From contig NZ_JBGQOJ010000014.1 of assembly GCF_052119585.1 (NCBI RefSeq), forward strand, positions 1 to 64,000: DNA of 64,000 nt, written 5' to 3'. This DNA comes from JBGQOJ01 sp052119585 (GTDB lineage: Bacteria > Pseudomonadota > Alphaproteobacteria > Rhodobacterales > Rhodobacteraceae). Below the pieces are notes generated by a model. That model was not told where the DNA came from. It did not search any database and was given only the letters and a program-made list of their open reading frames with translations. Shown in pieces: positions 62,449 to 64,000 of this stretch (position 1 is its first letter; each line of letters begins with the position of its first letter). The position numbers and the translations under genes are program-made.

Positions 62449-63099
62449 ATGTCGGACCTCTCGAGCCCAACAGCGGCCCTCGGCCCGTTGAGCGATCTGG
62501 TGGCCTGCCCGCGCTGCGACCGTCTGCACCGCGCGCAGCGGCCTGAGGTGGGCGAGATCGCGCGCTGCACGCAATGCGGAACCGTTCTGATCACCGGCCG
62601 GCTGGACGCGATCCCGCGTATCGTCGCCCTGTCGATCACGGTCCTTATCCTGATGTTCGCGGCAACCTTTTTCCCGTTTCTGCACCTCGAAACCGGCGGG
62701 CTCAGCAACAATGCCTCGCTGTTCGACGCCGCATCTGCCTTTTCCGACGGCTGGCTGATTCCGCTGTCCTTTGCCGTGGCCGCGCTGATCGTCGTCATCC
62801 CCGTGACGCGGGTCGTGGCGCTGCTATACGCGCTGTTTCCGCTGGTCTGGGGCCGCCCCCCTGCCCGCCATGCAGCACAGGCGTTCCGGCTGGCCCAACA
62901 CCTGAAACCGTGGGCGATGGCGGAAATTTTCATCCTCGGGGTGGCGGTTGCACTGGTCAAGGTGGCGGGCCTTGCCACCGTCCTGCCCGGCCCCGCATTC
63001 TGGGCGTTCTGCGCCCTTGTCATCATCACCGTCCTCAAGGACAACATGATCTGCAATTGGACCATATGGAACGAACTGACCAAAAAGCTCACGGCCTGA
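62449..63099 (+). CDS. pqiA: PqiA-domain membrane protein, first copy
   Basis: A 216-residue protein with a zinc-ribbon-like lead (CPRCDRL ... CTQCGTVL) and four predicted membrane helices, such as IVALSITVLILMFAATFFPFL, LSFAVAALIVVIPVTRVVALLYA and GVAVALVKVAGLATVL. It corresponds to one half of E. coli PqiA. The second half is encoded as a separate overlapping gene. PqiA works with the MCE protein PqiB in lipid transport between membranes. AAAGG precedes the ATG. Confidence 0.88.
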   Translation: MSDLSSPTAALGPLSDLVACPRCDRLHRAQRPEVGEIARCTQCGTVLITGRLDAIPRIVALSITVLILMFAATFFPFLHLETGGLSNNASLFDAASAFSDGWLIPLSFAVAALIVVIPVTRVVALLYALFPLVWGRPPARHAAQAFRLAQHLKPWAMAEIFILGVAVALVKVAGLATVLPGPAFWAFCALVIITVLKDNMICNWTIWNELTKKLTA

Positions 63100-63707
63100 C
63101 CGCCCGCGAGGCGGGCCTTGTCGCCTGCACCAGTTGCGGGCTGGTTCATCCGCCCGCGGACCTTATTTGCGCGCGCTGCAACACACGCCTGGAATCGCGG
63201 TCCCCACAAAGCCTGCAACGGGTCTGGGCCTGGATGGCGGCGGGTCTATTGCTGTATATTCCTGCCAATCTTTACCCGATGCTTTTGACCTCGACCCTTG
63301 GCGACGCAACCCAAAGCACCATCATCGGCGGGGTGATAGAGCTGGTGCATCACCACTCTTACGGGATCGCGGCGATCGTGTTTATTGCCAGTATCGTGAT
63401 TCCCGTGATGAAATTCATGGCTGTGGCGTTTCTGGCGATCAGCATCAAACGCCCCGCCCTTCTGGACGGGCACAGGCGCCTTGTGCTTTACGAAGTGGTG
63501 GAATTCATCGGCCGCTGGTCGATGATCGACGTCTTTGTGGTTGCGATCTTGTCGGCGCTGGTGCAGCTGAATTTTGTCGCCACGGTCAACCCCGGCCCGG
63601 CTGCGGCCTGTTTCGCCCTGTCCGTTGCATTCACGATGCTCTCGGCCCAAAGCTTTGATTCCCGGTTGATCTGGGATGTCTCGAACGAGGATGATGTTCA
63701 TGAGTGA
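63066..63707 (+). CDS. PqiA-domain membrane protein, second copy
   Basis: A 213-residue protein with the same build: zinc-ribbon CTSCGLVHPP ... CARCNTRL and four membrane helices. It overlaps the end of the first pqiA gene by 34 bases and the pqiB start by eight, so the three genes are translationally coupled. Together the two PqiA genes equal the single two-domain PqiA of E. coli. Confidence 0.88.
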   Translation: MERTDQKAHGLTAREAGLVACTSCGLVHPPADLICARCNTRLESRSPQSLQRVWAWMAAGLLLYIPANLYPMLLTSTLGDATQSTIIGGVIELVHHHSYGIAAIVFIASIVIPVMKFMAVAFLAISIKRPALLDGHRRLVLYEVVEFIGRWSMIDVFVVAILSALVQLNFVATVNPGPAAACFALSVAFTMLSAQSFDSRLIWDVSNEDDVHE

Positions 63708-64000
63708 CCCCGCAGACCTTGCCATCAGCACAAAAAGCCGCCCGCTTTGGGCGCGCCTTTCGGTTGTCTGGCTGGTGCCGCTTCTGGCGCTTGTGATCTC
63801 TATGTTCGTGGCTTGGCAATCCTATTCCGATCGCGGCGTCGCCATCACCATCCAGTTCGAGAACGGCGCAGGGGTCGAGGCGGGCAAGACCCGTCTAAAG
63901 TATCGCGATGTTGAAATCGGCATGGTGGAAAGCGTGAGTTTTTCGAATGATATCAAGCATGTCATCGTCACCGCCCGCGTCGATGAAACGGTTGTGCCCT
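63700..64000 (+). CDS. pqiB: PqiB-like MCE-domain protein, 3' end outside window
   Basis: The first 100 codons of a PqiB-type protein. It has a short cytoplasmic lead, one membrane helix (VVWLVPLLALVISMFVAW) and the start of the first MCE domain (ITIQFENGAGVEAGKTRLKYRDVEIGMVESV). PqiB forms a periplasmic tunnel for lipids. The gene continues beyond the right edge. Confidence 0.9.
   Translation, partial: MSDPADLAISTKSRPLWARLSVVWLVPLLALVISMFVAWQSYSDRGVAITIQFENGAGVEAGKTRLKYRDVEIGMVESVSFSNDIKHVIVTARVDETVVP

Overview
The window looks like chromosomal DNA of a marine-type alphaproteobacterium of the Rhodobacterales (Roseobacter group). This is inferred from recognisable proteins and gene order, not from a database search. 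The clues are a GapR-family protein, an ScfR-like fatty-acid regulator, a complete pyd pyrimidine-degradation locus, and the block accB-accC-aat-DUF2155-mlaD-NDUFA12-clpX-clpP. Most of the window is GC-rich core genome. The first third is an accessory region made of at least two stacked integrative elements.

Positions 1-5486: remnant of an older element. It holds a degenerate type I restriction locus read leftwards: a chimeric gene (integrase N-terminus joined to the C-terminal half of HsdM), hsdS, hsdR, then a gene with a PD-(D/E)xK-like signature. That last gene runs off the left edge into three 22-23 bp repeats resembling an insertion-sequence end.

Positions 5487-21885: a well-delimited integrative element of about 16.4 kb. 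It is flanked by a 17-bp direct repeat that is the 3' end of tRNA-Thr(TGT). Next to the left repeat are a tyrosine integrase and, further in, an AlpA-like regulator, a Toprim primase-like protein and a DUF3987 protein. The cargo is a six-gene, almost fully overlapping operon read leftwards: hsdR, an unknown gene, hsdM, hsdS, a PD-(D/E)xK-like gene, and a gene for two CBS domains joined to a HEPN-like R-x4-H domain. A divergent DUF3644 gene, also with R-x4-H, lies beside hsdR. This cluster is the best candidate for an undescribed defence system: a type I restriction system with a built-in, possibly nucleotide-gated RNase arm.

Positions 21869-36736: tRNA-Thr; an FbpB-type iron permease; a sulfotransferase-like protein; gapR; a beta-oxidation cluster (FadJ-like enzyme, acyl-CoA dehydrogenase, phosphotransferase); a DksA-type zinc-finger protein; a FliM/FliN-like protein; and a signalling cluster of a transporter-domain histidine kinase, a small membrane protein, a response regulator and an ScfR-like regulator.

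Positions 36958-44660: a five-gene ABC transporter of the branched-chain amino-acid type followed directly by acetyl-CoA synthetase. This suggests uptake and activation of a short-chain carboxylate, with the divergent regulator in control.

Positions 44713-55678: reductive pyrimidine catabolism. It contains dihydropyrimidine dehydrogenase subunits PydA and PydB, dihydropyrimidinase, an amidohydrolase for the ureido acid, an NMT1-type ABC importer, a RutR-like TetR regulator and a perfect palindromic operator.

Positions 55975-64000: fatty-acid synthesis entry (accB, accC), aat, envelope and respiratory genes, clpX and clpP, and the start of a pqiA-pqiA-pqiB membrane lipid-transport operon that runs off the right edge.
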